Assembly: GCA_964035575.1 (NCBI GenBank)
Contig: OZ037911.1
Coordinates: 558,001-622,000 of the forward strand
Direction: 5' to 3'
DNA length: 64,000 nt
Source of the DNA: Rhynchopus sp. YZ270_cl-10
Taxonomy: Eukaryota > Euglenozoa > Diplonemea > Diplonemida > Diplonemidae
Shown here: in pieces, positions 11,421-21,143 of the stretch
Layout: each line of letters begins with the position of its first letter
Position numbering within the stretch: the stretch's first letter is position 1
Program-made: the position numbers and the translations under genes
Notes under the pieces: generated by a model
Database searches by the model: none
What the model was told of the DNA's origin: nothing
The model's input: the letters and a program-made list of their open reading frames with translations, nothing else

Positions 11421-12052
11421 TTTTTTTTTTTTTTGCTCAAACTCAACTCTGTTTTATTGTGCCTGTTTTGGTTAGAAGCGGAGGATAAGATGTGACTATT
11501 AAAGCCTCAACAAAAACGAGAGAGCTGGCAAAAAAAAAGGGAATACATTTTTTTCTCTTGGGGGGAGAGGGGTGCGGAGAAGCTTTTGCAAAAAACTAAA
11601 TAAAAAAACAACAACAACCCATTGGCAAACACATATCTGGGGAAGGGGAGAAAGGGGTCAGTTGTAGCTTGTCAACAGAAATTTAAAAAAAAGGGGGATT
11701 TTTTTTTTAAGATGAACCTAAAAGCCTTCCTGCGTTTTTTGTAGGTAACCCTTCTGTTGACACACTAATTTTTGACAAAAATAACAAAATGATGTAAAAG
11801 TGCGAGAGAAGCGTTCTTCCCGTTCAAAACAGAGAGAGGGCTGATCATGGAAATCCCCCATCCTCCTTTTTTGACAGTGCAATGAGAGGATTGGGTGGGA
11901 GGTGACCCAAGCTCATTGCCCAAGGAAGAGCTTGCCTTTGCTTTGCAGGTCGTTGAGGAGGGCCTGTTTGCGGATGGTGGTTGCACAGACGTCAATCATG
12001 AAGGAATCTTCATCTACATCAAGACGGAACATATCGTAGGCGCTGAGGTGCT

Positions 12053-12191
12053 TCTGTGTATTGTGTATTGTGTATTGTGTATTGTGTATTGTGTATTGTG
12101 TATTGTGTATTGTGTATTGTGTATTGTGTATTGTGTATTGTGTATTGTGTATTGTGTATTGTGTATTGTGTATTGTGTATTGTGTATTGTG
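12053..12191. repeat. 9-mer microsatellite (TGTATTGTG)n
   Basis: About 15 near-perfect copies of a TGTATTGTG unit. The unit matches the arm sequence of the palindromic element family (CTGTATTGTGT), so it may have arisen from such an arm. Confidence 0.9.
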
Positions 12192-12454
12192 TTAGATACA
12201 CAGATTGAGAGTGGGTAAACGCCTGAACGGAGGTATAGCCCACTATTGTGTGTTGTGTTATTGATGCCTAGTGAGGGTAATTCTTTGCGCAGAATATGGC
12301 CCCTTGTGTGTTATGTTGTGAAGAAATGAAGAAATAAAATTATTTCACCTTCAGTAGAATAGAAGGTATAATAAGGTGCACTAAATGGACCCAAACTTTG
12401 TTTTCGAAGGAAGAAGAAAAAAAAAACGTTTTGCGTGTGTAGTGTGTAGGCATA

Positions 12455-13193
12455 TTAACGTCTGGGCCGCGAGGACTCCACAGTGAGGTGTCGAAAAAAA
12501 ACGGTAGGTAACAGCTGCCTTACGCAAAATATCCAATCTCAACTCTCTTTGCGCCACACTATATTCCGTTTTGCAAAACCTACCCACCACCCATCTCTAT
12601 TGTCAAAACTCCCACTCCATCTCTTCTGTTCTCCATACCTTACATTCCCCAACCGACCTCCCATACGAGATTGCCGTTGCCAGGTACGCACCGATGGTGT
12701 CCCACTTCTTCAGCTTTCTGCTCTGCGGCACTGTGGACTCCACCTCGAGATCTCTCCTCACCGCTTCCACTAGGAGCAACTGGAGGCAGACGGACGCATT
12801 TTCTTCTGAAACTCTGTGCGAACGCGCGAGGTCGAGGTTGGCTGTTTGCATGGAGAAGATGCGCTCGGCGTCGAGCTGTTTGCGTTGTGCCACTACCATT
12901 GCCAGGAAGGCTTCGTCTGCGTGCAGAACAGGAAGGGTTGCCGCACCCAGCATGGGGGACGCCACCGACGCGCTGCTGCACGGCGACAGCGGTGCCCGCA
13001 CACTCTCATCCTCCTCCACAGAGGACACCTCCCAGCTCGACCCGCTCGCCATCCCCTCGCTCTCCGCCGGACTGCTCCCAGACGCAGACGAGGCGGTCAC
13101 CCTGCCACGTTGCAGCACCTCCTTCTCACACACCCACACCTGCCCAAGGGAGCTTGCAACAATCCCTGGTGGCGCTGCGGACTGAACAAGCAT
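12455..13193 (-). CDS. Unrecognised protein, Ser/Ala-rich N-half and helical C-half
   Basis: Coding-like GC content over 13193-12667. The start at 13193 (MLVQSAAPPG) has an AGACAATG context and a C/T tract just upstream. The N-terminal half is rich in Ser, Ala, Pro and Glu; the C-terminal half looks helical (VCLQLLLVEAVRRDLEVEST, then SRKLKKWDTIGAYLATAI). Two ends are possible. Without splicing it stops at 12603 (196 aa). Alternatively the GTATGG at 12666 is a donor and GGTGGGTAG at 12580 the acceptor, which opens a further in-frame segment starting FCKTEYSVAQRELRLDILRK. I prefer splicing because the donor matches the others in the window, but the true 3' end is not determined. Family not recognised. 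Confidence 0.5.
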
Positions 13194-14500
13194 TGTCTTT
13201 GAAAAGAAAAGAAAAGTAGAAAAAAGAAGGGGGGGAAAGGGGGGAGATATGTATGTGCCAACTTCTGTGGATGGAGAATGGAGAGAGAGAGAGAGGGGCA
13301 AAAGGATGTGGACCCGGGTCACATACCCCAAAGGCGAATATAAATTCGCCTTTGGGGCATGTTTAGTGGTACGTACTGTGATAATTGCCTATCACAATAC
13401 ACAATACACATCGCAATACAACTGTATTGTGTGTATTATGTATTATGATAGGGGAAATTATCACAGTACGTACCACTAAACATACCCCAAAGACGAATTC
13501 ATATTCGCCCTCTGTTCGGATCCGAATATAGGGCGAATATGAATTCGCCTTTGGGGTATGTCTAGAGGGGTAGGTATTGAAAGAATCGTTGGGGGTGAGG
13601 GAGGTGTGGGGTGTCTTGTTGATCGAAGGAGGGAGCGGTTGTTTCCTGGGTGTGTGCTCGTTTTTTTGATGAGAATGATCTCACCAAATGCGAGCATATA
13701 TTTGTGGAAAATATGCTTGCTTGAGAAGACTAAAAAGGAAACGTGGTGGTGGCATGCCTTTGTGGCATGCAGCTGTTGGGGTGGGTGCTACCGTTATTTT
13801 CTTTCCTGTGGTTATGTTCAGTACAAAGTGACGAACACTTTGGTCAGATGTCTGTGCGGGGTGCACAGCATGTCTCTGAACGAACACAGAAAAGATGAAC
13901 AGCGTGTTTCACGTGTCAAGACTTTTTGCAAAAATACTTTGCTCGTCAAGATGCGAAAAAGGGAGGGAAAAAAGAAGGAAAAGTTGAAAGGTGAAGAAGG
14001 CATTACAGGCCGACCACATAAAGAAAATGCTATCCACACAAAGGGAGAGTGGTGCCAGGCACAACGCACATATCTAGAGCAACCTGCTGTCTTACAGGGA
14101 AAACCCTTCTCGCATACAGTGTGCAGAAGACAACGTGTGGGCTCACTTTTCCCTCAAAGTGCAGAAACAACAAAATAATTTTAAAACTGCGTCTTCAGAG
14201 CATGGGCAACAGTACCACAATACTTCAAAAACAAAACTGAAAGTTGATGTCTTATAAAAAAGGGGGAAACTAAAAAAAAGTGAACCTCACATTACAACAT
14301 TTTCAAAATATGTCCCCGAAATGAAAAACTGGGAATGTCATTCGGGAACACCAAAGCAATGTATAAATTGTGAGGGGTGGAGCTTTTTCCGTGTGGCTCA
14401 CTCAACTTCAGACACCAAACCTGCAGATGTAACATCGCAAGACAAGGCTCCAAGGGCGGCAAGAACACACGGTTTCAATGATGGACGCCGATCCACGTGC
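13194..14500. other. Spacer between the 12.5-kb gene and the Cys-rich gene, with nested palindromes
   Basis: Holds the palindromic cluster 13320-13562. From 13563 to 14500 I see no convincing gene. A 206-codon plus-strand frame exists there but shows no domain or coding bias. Confidence 0.5.
13320..13562. repeat. Cluster of nested palindromes containing element copy P2
   Basis: The inner palindrome 13361-13481 has arms starting GTTTAGTGGTACGTACTGTG and ending in its complement, centred on CAATACAACTGTATTG. It is related to P1 and P3. On both sides lie copies of another palindrome, with ends CATACCCCAAAG and CTTTGGGGTATG around GGCGAAT/ATTCGCC. The inner element appears to sit between two such units. 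It is 170 bp upstream of the 13193 start codon. Confidence 0.8.
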
Positions 14501-15454
14501 TTAGGGGATGTCACCACACCTGCCAGCAATGCACGGCGCAAACGGCGCACACGGTGGGTTGCAAGTCGAAGGAGACGGGGGTGTGGGCGGGGACGGCACT
14601 GTGCACACTTTGTTGACACACGACAACCCGTCCTGGCACAGCCTGCGTGTGCAGGGGTAGGTGTTTGTTCCACAGCTCGCACCTGCAGGCGACTTGTTGA
14701 TGCAGTACTTGTAAGCACCACCTGTCACGCAATCCTGCTCAGGGCAGATCTGCGACGAAGGGCAGTCTGTGTCCACATTGCACTGCGCCTGGCACGTCCC
14801 GGTGTACAAGGTGGCGTCAATCGAGTTGCAGACCAACCCAGGCATGCACTGATTAACTCTGCAGCTTCCCTGGACCGAGCCTTGCCCACCACACCTCTCT
14901 CCAAGCCCGACACGGTCGAAGCAGTACTTCTTCGTGAAGATGCAGCGTGGGTAGGTGATGTCTGTTGGGTCCTCCTTCGCAAACCTGCAGTGCTTCGTTG
15001 CGGGGCAGTCCGACTGGTAGTAGCACGGTGTGCCGTAGTCGATGGACGTGCACACACCCGTTGCCTCATCACACGTCTCACCTGTAGCACACGTAACACC
15101 ATCACAGGGCGACGGAGGTGCCTCGCACACACCTGTGCTTGGGTTGCAGGTCTGACCTGCAGGGCACGTCACGCCGGTGCACGGGGCAGGTGGTGGGGTG
15201 GTGGTCGGGTCCTCACACGTGTACTGCACACACGGCCACGTCTTGCACACGCGTACGACTGGCACGCACACCTTCGGGGCCGGGCACGGGTTCGCACCTT
15301 CACAGGAAACAAACACACAGACACCTCCGTTACACGCCATGCCTGGTGGGCAGGTGCTCTGCACGTTTGCCTTTCTCTCAAACGGGATGACGTTATCGTC
15401 GCAGAGGTACACCGCTGCTGCTGCAAGCGGTGCGAGCATTGCCATGATCGTCAT
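14501..15454 (-). CDS. Cysteine-rich secreted protein with short repeats
   Basis: 317-residue protein, start chosen at 15454 (MTIMAMLAPLAAAA), giving a short N-terminal hydrophobic signal-like segment; the open frame extends further up but there the composition is not coding-like. The rest has regularly spaced Cys. Two adjacent modules read PCTGVTCPAGQTCNPSTGVC and PCDGVTCATGETCDEATGVC, then larger Cys modules (CGGQGSVQGSC, CNVDTDCPSSQIC) and a Pro-rich C-terminal part. This resembles EB-like or Dickkopf-type disulphide-rich modules, so I expect an extracellular or lumenal protein. No TM segment beyond the leader. A GTGTGG near the 3' end could be a splice donor, so the C-terminus is not certain. 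Confidence 0.72.
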   Translation of the reverse strand: MTIMAMLAPLAAAAVYLCDDNVIPFERKANVQSTCPPGMACNGGVCVFVSCEGANPCPAPKVCVPVVRVCKTWPCVQYTCEDPTTTPPPAPCTGVTCPAGQTCNPSTGVCEAPPSPCDGVTCATGETCDEATGVCTSIDYGTPCYYQSDCPATKHCRFAKEDPTDITYPRCIFTKKYCFDRVGLGERCGGQGSVQGSCRVNQCMPGLVCNSIDATLYTGTCQAQCNVDTDCPSSQICPEQDCVTGGAYKYCINKSPAGASCGTNTYPCTRRLCQDGLSCVNKVCTVPSPPTPPSPSTCNPPCAPFAPCIAGRCGDIP

Positions 15455-16127
15455 GTTGGACAGGGGAGGGGTTGTGTGGTAGCTGTGGTGTGTGGTGAAG
15501 GGGGCAGGAGGGATAGGTGGACAGGAGCAACAAATACAACAAAACAATTAGGAGCGGGTATTCGTGTTTGCACTGAAAGCGAGAAAGTGGAAAAAAAGCA
15601 TCAAAAAAAGCACTGTGTATGTGGGAGGGTAAAACAAAAAGCTGTGTAATGTCCTTACTGGGTTAGCCCCCCATACGAAATAATGGGGGAGTGGGGGCTC
15701 TGCAAAATTCAGGACACACAACTTCGCTGGGAAAGCGTCGGGAAAGAAGACAAAAAGAAGAAACTTTTTTCGGTGAGCTGGCTTCTCGAGGCCGCTAAAA
15801 AAACGGCATATTTTCAAAAGGGTTTTGCGTTCATACTCTAAGAACGGTGTAAAAAAAGAACACAAAGACTAGGCTTTGTTCGCTGTCCAAGACTGTATGA
15901 GGAAAAGAAAAAGATGAACCAGCCAAAAAAAACTCTACAGAAAAAAAGATGAGATGAACCTAAGCCTCTTACTTACACCAACACAACTATAAGGTGATCG
16001 TACCACGATAGTACATCTTCGATAGAGTTCCGTTCGTTTGGCCCCCAAGCGCTTGTCGATACTGCAGTTTTTTTTCCGATCGGACAATTTCAGAACAAAA
16101 TTGCATCACTTTTCTCTCAGGTCATTT
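15455..16127. other. Spacer upstream of the Cys-rich gene
   Basis: C/T-rich coding-strand tract next to the start codon, then AT-rich DNA with a weak H1 copy at about 15950-15990. No gene seen. Confidence 0.5.
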
Positions 16128-16307
16128 TTACTTTTCTTCGTCTTCAGTGGGGTCAGTTTGGTTGGCAAAAAAGGTAGCAGGGAGCTCGATGGAGGCGTAC
16201 GGCTGGTTCGATGAGTAGTAAACATTCTGTGCAAGGAAGCCTGCCGGTGGGTCTGGCGTTTCTGTGCGAAAGCAAAACCGCATCGATGGATCCATCTCGA
16301 CCTCCAT
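16128..16307 (-). CDS. Short open frame, possible terminal exon of an unidentified gene
   Basis: 59 residues starting MEVEMDPSMRFCFRTETPDP and ending acidic (TDPTEDEEK). GC content and codon choice resemble the real genes here. Just upstream the minus strand has a T-rich tract ending TATTAG at 16318, a fair splice acceptor, so this may be a last exon starting at 16317. The upstream exons are not visible, because from 16559 onward there is a mobile element. It could instead be an isolated small gene or a remnant. Confidence 0.35.
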   Translation of the reverse strand: MEVEMDPSMRFCFRTETPDPPAGFLAQNVYYSSNQPYASIELPATFFANQTDPTEDEEK

Positions 16308-16317
16308 ATGTGAGTTT

Positions 16318-16558
16318 CTAATATAAAAAAGGGTAGACCACTCTGCAACTAAAAAATGCTATTTTTTTTATCTGAAAAACAGCAAAACAAAAAATAACCT
16401 GAAATGGAAGAAATGAAGTTTTTTTTTTGGGGAGAGGTTTTGGTGGGGGTTTTATGAGGAAAAAAAAAATAACGGGGGTGAGGAGGGGCTTCTAATTTCA
16501 ATCATCCCCCCTATCAGAAAGACAGGGCACCTCTCCACTCCAATTTTCTCGCTTCCCA
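16318..16558. other. Short spacer before the 3.3-kb element
   Basis: Homopolymer-rich DNA (A, T and G runs). Nothing recognised. Confidence 0.5.
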
Positions 16559-16624
16559 CACGGCGGGGTCCGCACACCCCGAGGGTCCGTAAAACGGCAT
16601 GTTAGGACACTCCCTCTTTACGGA

Positions 16625-16735
16625 GTGTCATTACGTACCCTAGGGTACGTAATTACGTACCCTAGGGTCCGTAATTACGTACCCTAGGGTCCGTAATTAC
16701 GGACCCTAGGGTACGTAATTACGGAGCCTCCCAGG
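16625..16735. repeat. Subterminal palindromic tandem repeats, left end
   Basis: Four to five tandem copies of ACCCTAGGGT alternating with CGTAATTACG, each half itself palindromic. Mirrored at 19688-19775. Confidence 0.85.
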
Positions 16736-17025
16736 GAAAGGGACTCTCGAAAAATTTTTTTTGCCCCCGTTTAGGGCTAATTTCGACGATTTGAGGCCAT
16801 TAAAAGCAAAATTTGGCACTTTTGAGCATCTGTGGGGGTCTAAAACGCAGTTTAGAGTACCACAATTTTTAGTGGGTTTTACCGAAAACAAGTCAATTTT
16901 TGGGCCGAAAAAAAATTTTTTTGACATCACAAAATTGCCCTTGGTGGGCCTATGTGTCCTCAATGCTGGGCGAAAAATGCAAATATAGCTATTTTTAACT
17001 TTCACACACAATTTTAACGGGTTTT

Positions 17026-17068
17026 ACCTGTGTACCTGTGTACCTGTGTATCTGTGTACCTGTGTACA
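17026..17068. repeat. Short tandem repeat (TACCTGTG)n
   Basis: About five copies of TACCTGTG/TATCTGTG in tandem, just left of the first internal MITE copy. Confidence 0.85.
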
Positions 17069-17069
17069 G

Positions 17070-17363
17070 GATATTTGTTGTGAAAGACATCTTCCACCAT
17101 GCATTGAGGAGGGTAAGACAGTGGTCGCAGTTTGTACTTGATAGCATTACAACATTTAACTTCTCCACGGGGGTCTTGGGCCGTTCACTCGGTTATACCT
17201 TGACCAGCGGAAGATATTCTTGAGGCCTTTTTGGTCTCTAGAATATCCGGTATTCCCGAACGGAGGCGCACTTTGTGTGTTACTACGACCTGGCAATTTC
17301 CAGCAGTAGGTTAAGTAATCTTTCTTGTAAATTGTTGGATCATTATCTCCTCAGTGCATGAAT
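17070..17363. mobile_element. MITE-like unit, left copy inside the 3.3-kb element (one end lost)
   Basis: About 270 bp nearly identical to 19246-19514. The left terminal repeat (TTGTTGTGAAAGACATCTTC) is present, but after CTCCTCAGTGCATG the right terminal repeat is replaced by unrelated sequence. Confidence 0.7.
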
Positions 17364-17689
17364 GCCCCACGTGACTGGACACTTTTGTGTTTGTCATGTG
17401 GAGCTGTGGTTGCTTTTTCACGACTTTTTTCCTTGTACACCAGTGTACCGTGTACCGGGGTACCTGGGCCGAAAATACACCAGTACCCAGGTGCCTGGGT
17501 GCCCAGACACACCACTGTACCCAGAATCCAGTCTCCCACCCAGAAAACCTACTCATACACCAGAAAAGTGAAAATAGCTACTCGATCAGAAAAGTCGGCT
17601 ACTCGACCAGAAAAGTAGCTGGGAAAAGTTCAGAAAAAGCCAGAAAATTTCAACAAAACGCATTTTTAGGTTCTCGAAGATACTGGGTA

Positions 17690-17722
17690 CTGGGTACTGG
17701 GTACTGGGTACTGGGTACTGGG
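17690..17722. repeat. 7-mer tandem repeat (TACTGGG)n
   Basis: Five tandem TACTGGG units. Confidence 0.85.
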
Positions 17723-17929
17723 CACCCAGAGAAAGCACCTTAAAAGCAGCGAAGGCGCAGGTTACGGGGAAGACAAGGTATGTAATTATGTTTAACTTTC
17801 AGTTACTAGTGAAGATTGAACAAAAAAATGCCGCATATTTCAACTTGTTCGTGTTTTCAACTCGAAATAAACGCGTAATGTTCACACTATTAAATAGCTA
17901 TTTTTTTACGCACCAATCATTTTGTGTCA

Positions 17930-18093
17930 CCTCATGACATGAAGGAGGAAATAGAAACAAAGCATCTTGAACACACTTGCGGTTCTGGGGACGAACCGCG
18001 CTGCAGAGCCACTCCTCAGGTCGAGGTGTGTGCGTTTCACCACAACCTCTCCCATGGGTTTTATCGTGTGATGAGTGTTACGTTTCTATTTGG
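17930..18093 (+). repeat. R7 dispersed repeat
   Basis: About 160 bp beginning CACCTCATGACATGAAGGAG and ending near GTGTTACGTTTCTATTTGG. Related sequence occurs in reverse at 56937-57100 (long) and 41002-41062 (its last third). It shares GAGGAAATAGAAACAAA, GAACCGCGCTGCAGAGCC-like and CACCACAACCTCTCCCATGG segments. Confidence 0.7.
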
Positions 18094-19219
18094 TTCCACA
18101 GGCGCTCGTTACCTGCTTCACATAATTCACCTCGCTTCACTCGAACCATTTGTGCAGCAGGTCACTCTCTCGACCTGTAGCGTGGAAAAAATCTATCTTA
18201 TTTCACGGCAATAAATAGCCTTTTTTATTAACCTCACCTTTCCCGACTACTACGTTTGTATACCATAACTTAATCACACCCCACATTTACACTCATACAG
18301 GATCGTGAAGTCTGAACTGCACCCGCGATTGCGATGAGAAGCTTCACCGCGGTCCGACATTCAACAACTCAAAATCTACCCGCATCAATCTATTCTGAGT
18401 TTGCGGACGAAGATCTGGGTGGAGGGGGGTGGGTACACTTAGTCAGTCACTGCTATAGCCATTAACCAAGGGAGCATAGCTAGTGCAAGAAATTCGACTT
18501 TGGAAACCTTCCGGAAAGTCTGTCCTCTGCTTGCGGAGGACTAGACACAAGAAAATATTGCGTTCCCCCAGAAAACCAGTGCACAATTCACACTCCTTGT
18601 GGGTGGTCTTGTTGCCTTTTTGGTCAACAGTAATTTTGGCCCAGGCATGCTCTTGAAGCATGACAATTTAGTGTGTATGGGGCAGGGTGTTGTTTTGTTC
18701 TGAATTCTCTTTGTTATAACATCTAAGTCAATCGCGGGTGGTGGTTTGTGTAGCGTGAGGCACTCTTTTTAACAAACTTCCTGCGGCTGCTAAAGTGTTA
18801 TTTCTTCGGATTTAACAACGTACAGCGTAACATAGTGGATTAGCCTGGTCGACACAACCTTTGATAGCTATGGGATAACCAACCCCCTTCGACCCCTTGT
18901 GGGTTCACTGAACAAGCCCTAGTGGTAGTTAAACGCGATTGACATTTACATTCCTAAAGATGAAAGAACAAGACAACACTTCTGTACCCGCGCATCAAAA
19001 TTGTGGAAAACTTTGCACCCCAAACACCCTCAACAACGCCCGCCAAAAGGCGCCCCTTGTTGCTGGGACTTGGTTCTCATTGATACACTGCACAGCAGGC
19101 ATTCCTCTGAGTCCAACGCAGTTTGGCCTGTCTGCAGCGTTGCACCGAAGGTGCACGAAGACAGGGTCTGGTGGTAAATTTTGCGTCTCGCATTCCCTCA
19201 GGGAAGTTTAAAAACTCTT

Positions 19220-19546
19220 GAGCTCGGTTTGTTGTCAAAGAAATATTCCACCATGTATTGAGGAGGGTAAGACAGTGTTCGCAGTTTCTACTTGATAGCA
19301 TTACAACATTTAACTTCTCCACGGGGGTCTTGGGCCGTTCACTCGGTTATACCTTGACTACCGGAAGATATTCTTGAGGCCTTTTTGGTCTCTAGAATAT
19401 CCGGTCTTCCCGAACGGAGGCACACTTTGTGTGTTACTACGACCTGGCAATTTCCAGCAGTAGGTTAAGTAATCTTTCTTGTAAATTGTTGGATCATTAT
19501 CTCCTCAGTGCATGGTGGAAGACGTCTTTGACAACTAACCGAGCTC
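19220..19546. mobile_element. MITE-like element with 46-bp terminal inverted repeats
   Basis: Left end GAGCTCGGTTTGTTGTCAAAG, right end the complement of GAGCTCGGTTAGTTGTCAAAG; the pairing continues through TTCCACCATG and ATTGAGGAG/CTCCTCAGTG. 327 bp, no open frame of note. Related to 17070-17363. Confidence 0.8.
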
Positions 19547-19970
19547 ACGACTTTTTTCGGTATGTAACTTGGGATAGGCCCACATGATCATGGTCTATCA
19601 TGTGGTACCTGTGTACCACTCGGTTTGCTCCCAGGGCTTTTCGACCAGCAGTCACACATCCAAACAGTGATTTCCCACCTTAGACCACGTAATTACGTAC
19701 CCTAGGGTCCGTAATTACGGACCCTAGGGTACGTAATTACGGACCCTAGGGTCCGTAATTACGGACCCGGGTCCGCACTTGAGGGTCCGTAAAGAGGGTC
19801 CGTAAAATTTACGGACCCTCGGGTGTGTGGACCCCGCCGTGCAACTATTATTTCCCCCCCCCCCCCCCCCCCATCTCTCTCCCCCCTTTTAAAAGGTCCT
19901 AGAGCAAACCCCTTTACATAAAGGTAGACAATACTATCGCTTTCATTCTCGCTCTCTCTCTCTATCGGTT

Positions 19971-21143
19971 TCATCCAACAAGGTCCTCTCCTATGTACCT
20001 TATAAACTGTTCGGATTCAGAAATTTCAATGAATTTTGCAAAAGAAACTGACGCTGCCGCTTTCGCCGCTTCTACAACAGCAGTGCTTCCCGCATCTTCA
20101 GTTGACAAATACACAGCTTTAACCGTATTATTCATCGCATCTTTGAGGTACGACGCTGTTTTAAGAAGCTTGAAGCAAGCAATCTGGCGTTTTGTGAGGC
20201 TCCCGAAATATGCGGACAACAGAATCATTTCTTGAGCATCATCTAGTTTGCAGAGACGCGCGCAGTTTGCGAGGTCGTACCAACGATCACCTAAACTCGC
20301 TTCTTCGAATCCATCAAGCAATATATCACCATTTTCATTCGACCAAAAATGAGACGCTTCAAGATTGTTGTGGCAAACGTAGACCGAATCCAGCTTATCA
20401 GGATGGTATTCCGCGAGGAGTGCCATCCACTGCAGCGCTGTGTCGTACATATCAGAGTATTTTTCCGGCAGGGTTGGGGTGCGACAATGCTGTGGTAGAT
20501 CCTCTCCGGTTAGTGCAGTGTGGCAACACATTATATCGGAAAAGACGTTAGAAGGTGCGTAGTTCGTCATTCCCGTTGTTTCCATGGAGTGAAGCCGTTT
20601 TATCGTTGTTGCAACGTTCCGTAATGTGCTCTGCACTGCAGTTTCATTCATTTGTGTTGCCCCCTGATCTGCCCAAATTATAAAACGGTGTGCACCCTCA
20701 AAATGGTTTGCCACTGTGTTCGCGAGGCCTACCCTGCCTGCGGCTATGGCAAAGCATAGTTCGCGGGGTAATGAGTGTTCGGTTGCTTCTCTGAAAAGGT
20801 CTCCGTTGACGTTCAGCTCTTTTAGTATGAATGGTGAGGCGGAAGCGGTCATGCGCCACAGAGTGTGGAATGGGGTGGTCTCAATGGGGGTGTCCGAGAT
20901 GGTTGTTGTCTCAGCATACTCCATGCAGAGAGTTGCCAGCGTCGTGCATAAAACGTCGTGTCGTCCGGTCGGGGTTGCGGACAGACTCTGCTCCTCCTTA
21001 TCCCGTTTCTGCTGTTGCTTGCGTTGTTTCAGTGCTTCGAGCTTCCTCCGTTTCGCTTCCACAGGGTCCTCATTATTCGCAGGACGAACACGTTTTCTGA
21101 GATTTGATATTTTAGAGAGAAGTGACGGCTTTGCCTCAGACAT
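19971..21143 (-). CDS. Choline/ethanolamine kinase-like protein, probable pseudokinase
   Basis: 390 residues. The first ~55 residues are basic and helical (KRRKLEALKQRKQQQKRDKE). The rest resembles the choline/ethanolamine/APH kinase fold: an N-lobe, IIWADQGATQMNE, a helical middle (ALQWMALLAEYHPDKL), then YVCHNNLEASHFW and ILLDGFEEASLGDRWYDLAN. In active family members the catalytic loop is H-N-D with an Asn five residues after the Asp. Here those positions are Asn260 and His265, while the metal-binding Asp277 of the LLD motif is kept. I therefore infer weak or no phosphotransfer. The C/T tract and the start ACACTATG fit the other genes. The stop lies only 125 bp from the end of the 3.3-kb element. 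Confidence 0.75.
   Translation of the reverse strand: MSEAKPSLLSKISNLRKRVRPANNEDPVEAKRRKLEALKQRKQQQKRDKEEQSLSATPTGRHDVLCTTLATLCMEYAETTTISDTPIETTPFHTLWRMTASASPFILKELNVNGDLFREATEHSLPRELCFAIAAGRVGLANTVANHFEGAHRFIIWADQGATQMNETAVQSTLRNVATTIKRLHSMETTGMTNYAPSNVFSDIMCCHTALTGEDLPQHCRTPTLPEKYSDMYDTALQWMALLAEYHPDKLDSVYVCHNNLEASHFWSNENGDILLDGFEEASLGDRWYDLANCARLCKLDDAQEMILLSAYFGSLTKRQIACFKLLKTASYLKDAMNNTVKAVYLSTEDAGSTAVVEAAKAAASVSFAKFIEISESEQFIRYIGEDLVG

Larger units (their letters stand above)
4937..12454. other. 7.5-kb gene-free spacer rich in hairpin repeats
   Basis: No coding region is convincing: open frames are short and made of homopolymer runs. It holds a palindromic element (5441-5550), many H1 stem-loops (5864, 6587, 7198, 8069, 8314, 9410, 9455, 10737), H2 copies (8467, 10320, 11374), an H5 copy (10451) and a 9-mer microsatellite (12053-12191). 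The stretch 9550-9790 is less AT-rich and contains several short inverted repeats, but I could not match it to a known RNA. Confidence 0.6.
16559..19845. mobile_element. 3.3-kb element with long palindromic terminal inverted repeats
   Basis: Both ends carry CACGGCGGGGTCC (left on plus at 16559, right as its complement ending at 19845), then a CACACCCCGAGGGTCCGTAAA-type segment, then tandem copies of a roughly 22-bp palindromic unit built from ACCCTAGGGT and CGTAATTACG (16630-16730 and 19688-19775). This makes terminal inverted repeats of about 160-180 bp. No transposase frame is seen, so it looks like a non-autonomous DNA element. The interior holds two related MITE-like copies (17070-17363, 19220-19546), an R7 repeat (17930-18093), small tandem repeats (17026-17065, 17690-17720), and small open frames (18443-18661 minus with an ECELC motif; 18939-19211 plus) of unknown meaning. 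No clear target duplication at the ends. Confidence 0.78.

Noticed and set aside
13558-14178. 206-codon plus-strand frame
   Set aside because: No recognisable domain, Lys/Glu-rich homopolymer tail, and it would be the only plus-strand gene in the window.
14321-15649. 442-codon plus-strand frame
   Set aside because: Complement of the Cys-rich gene; Arg/Thr/Cys-rich shadow without any domain.
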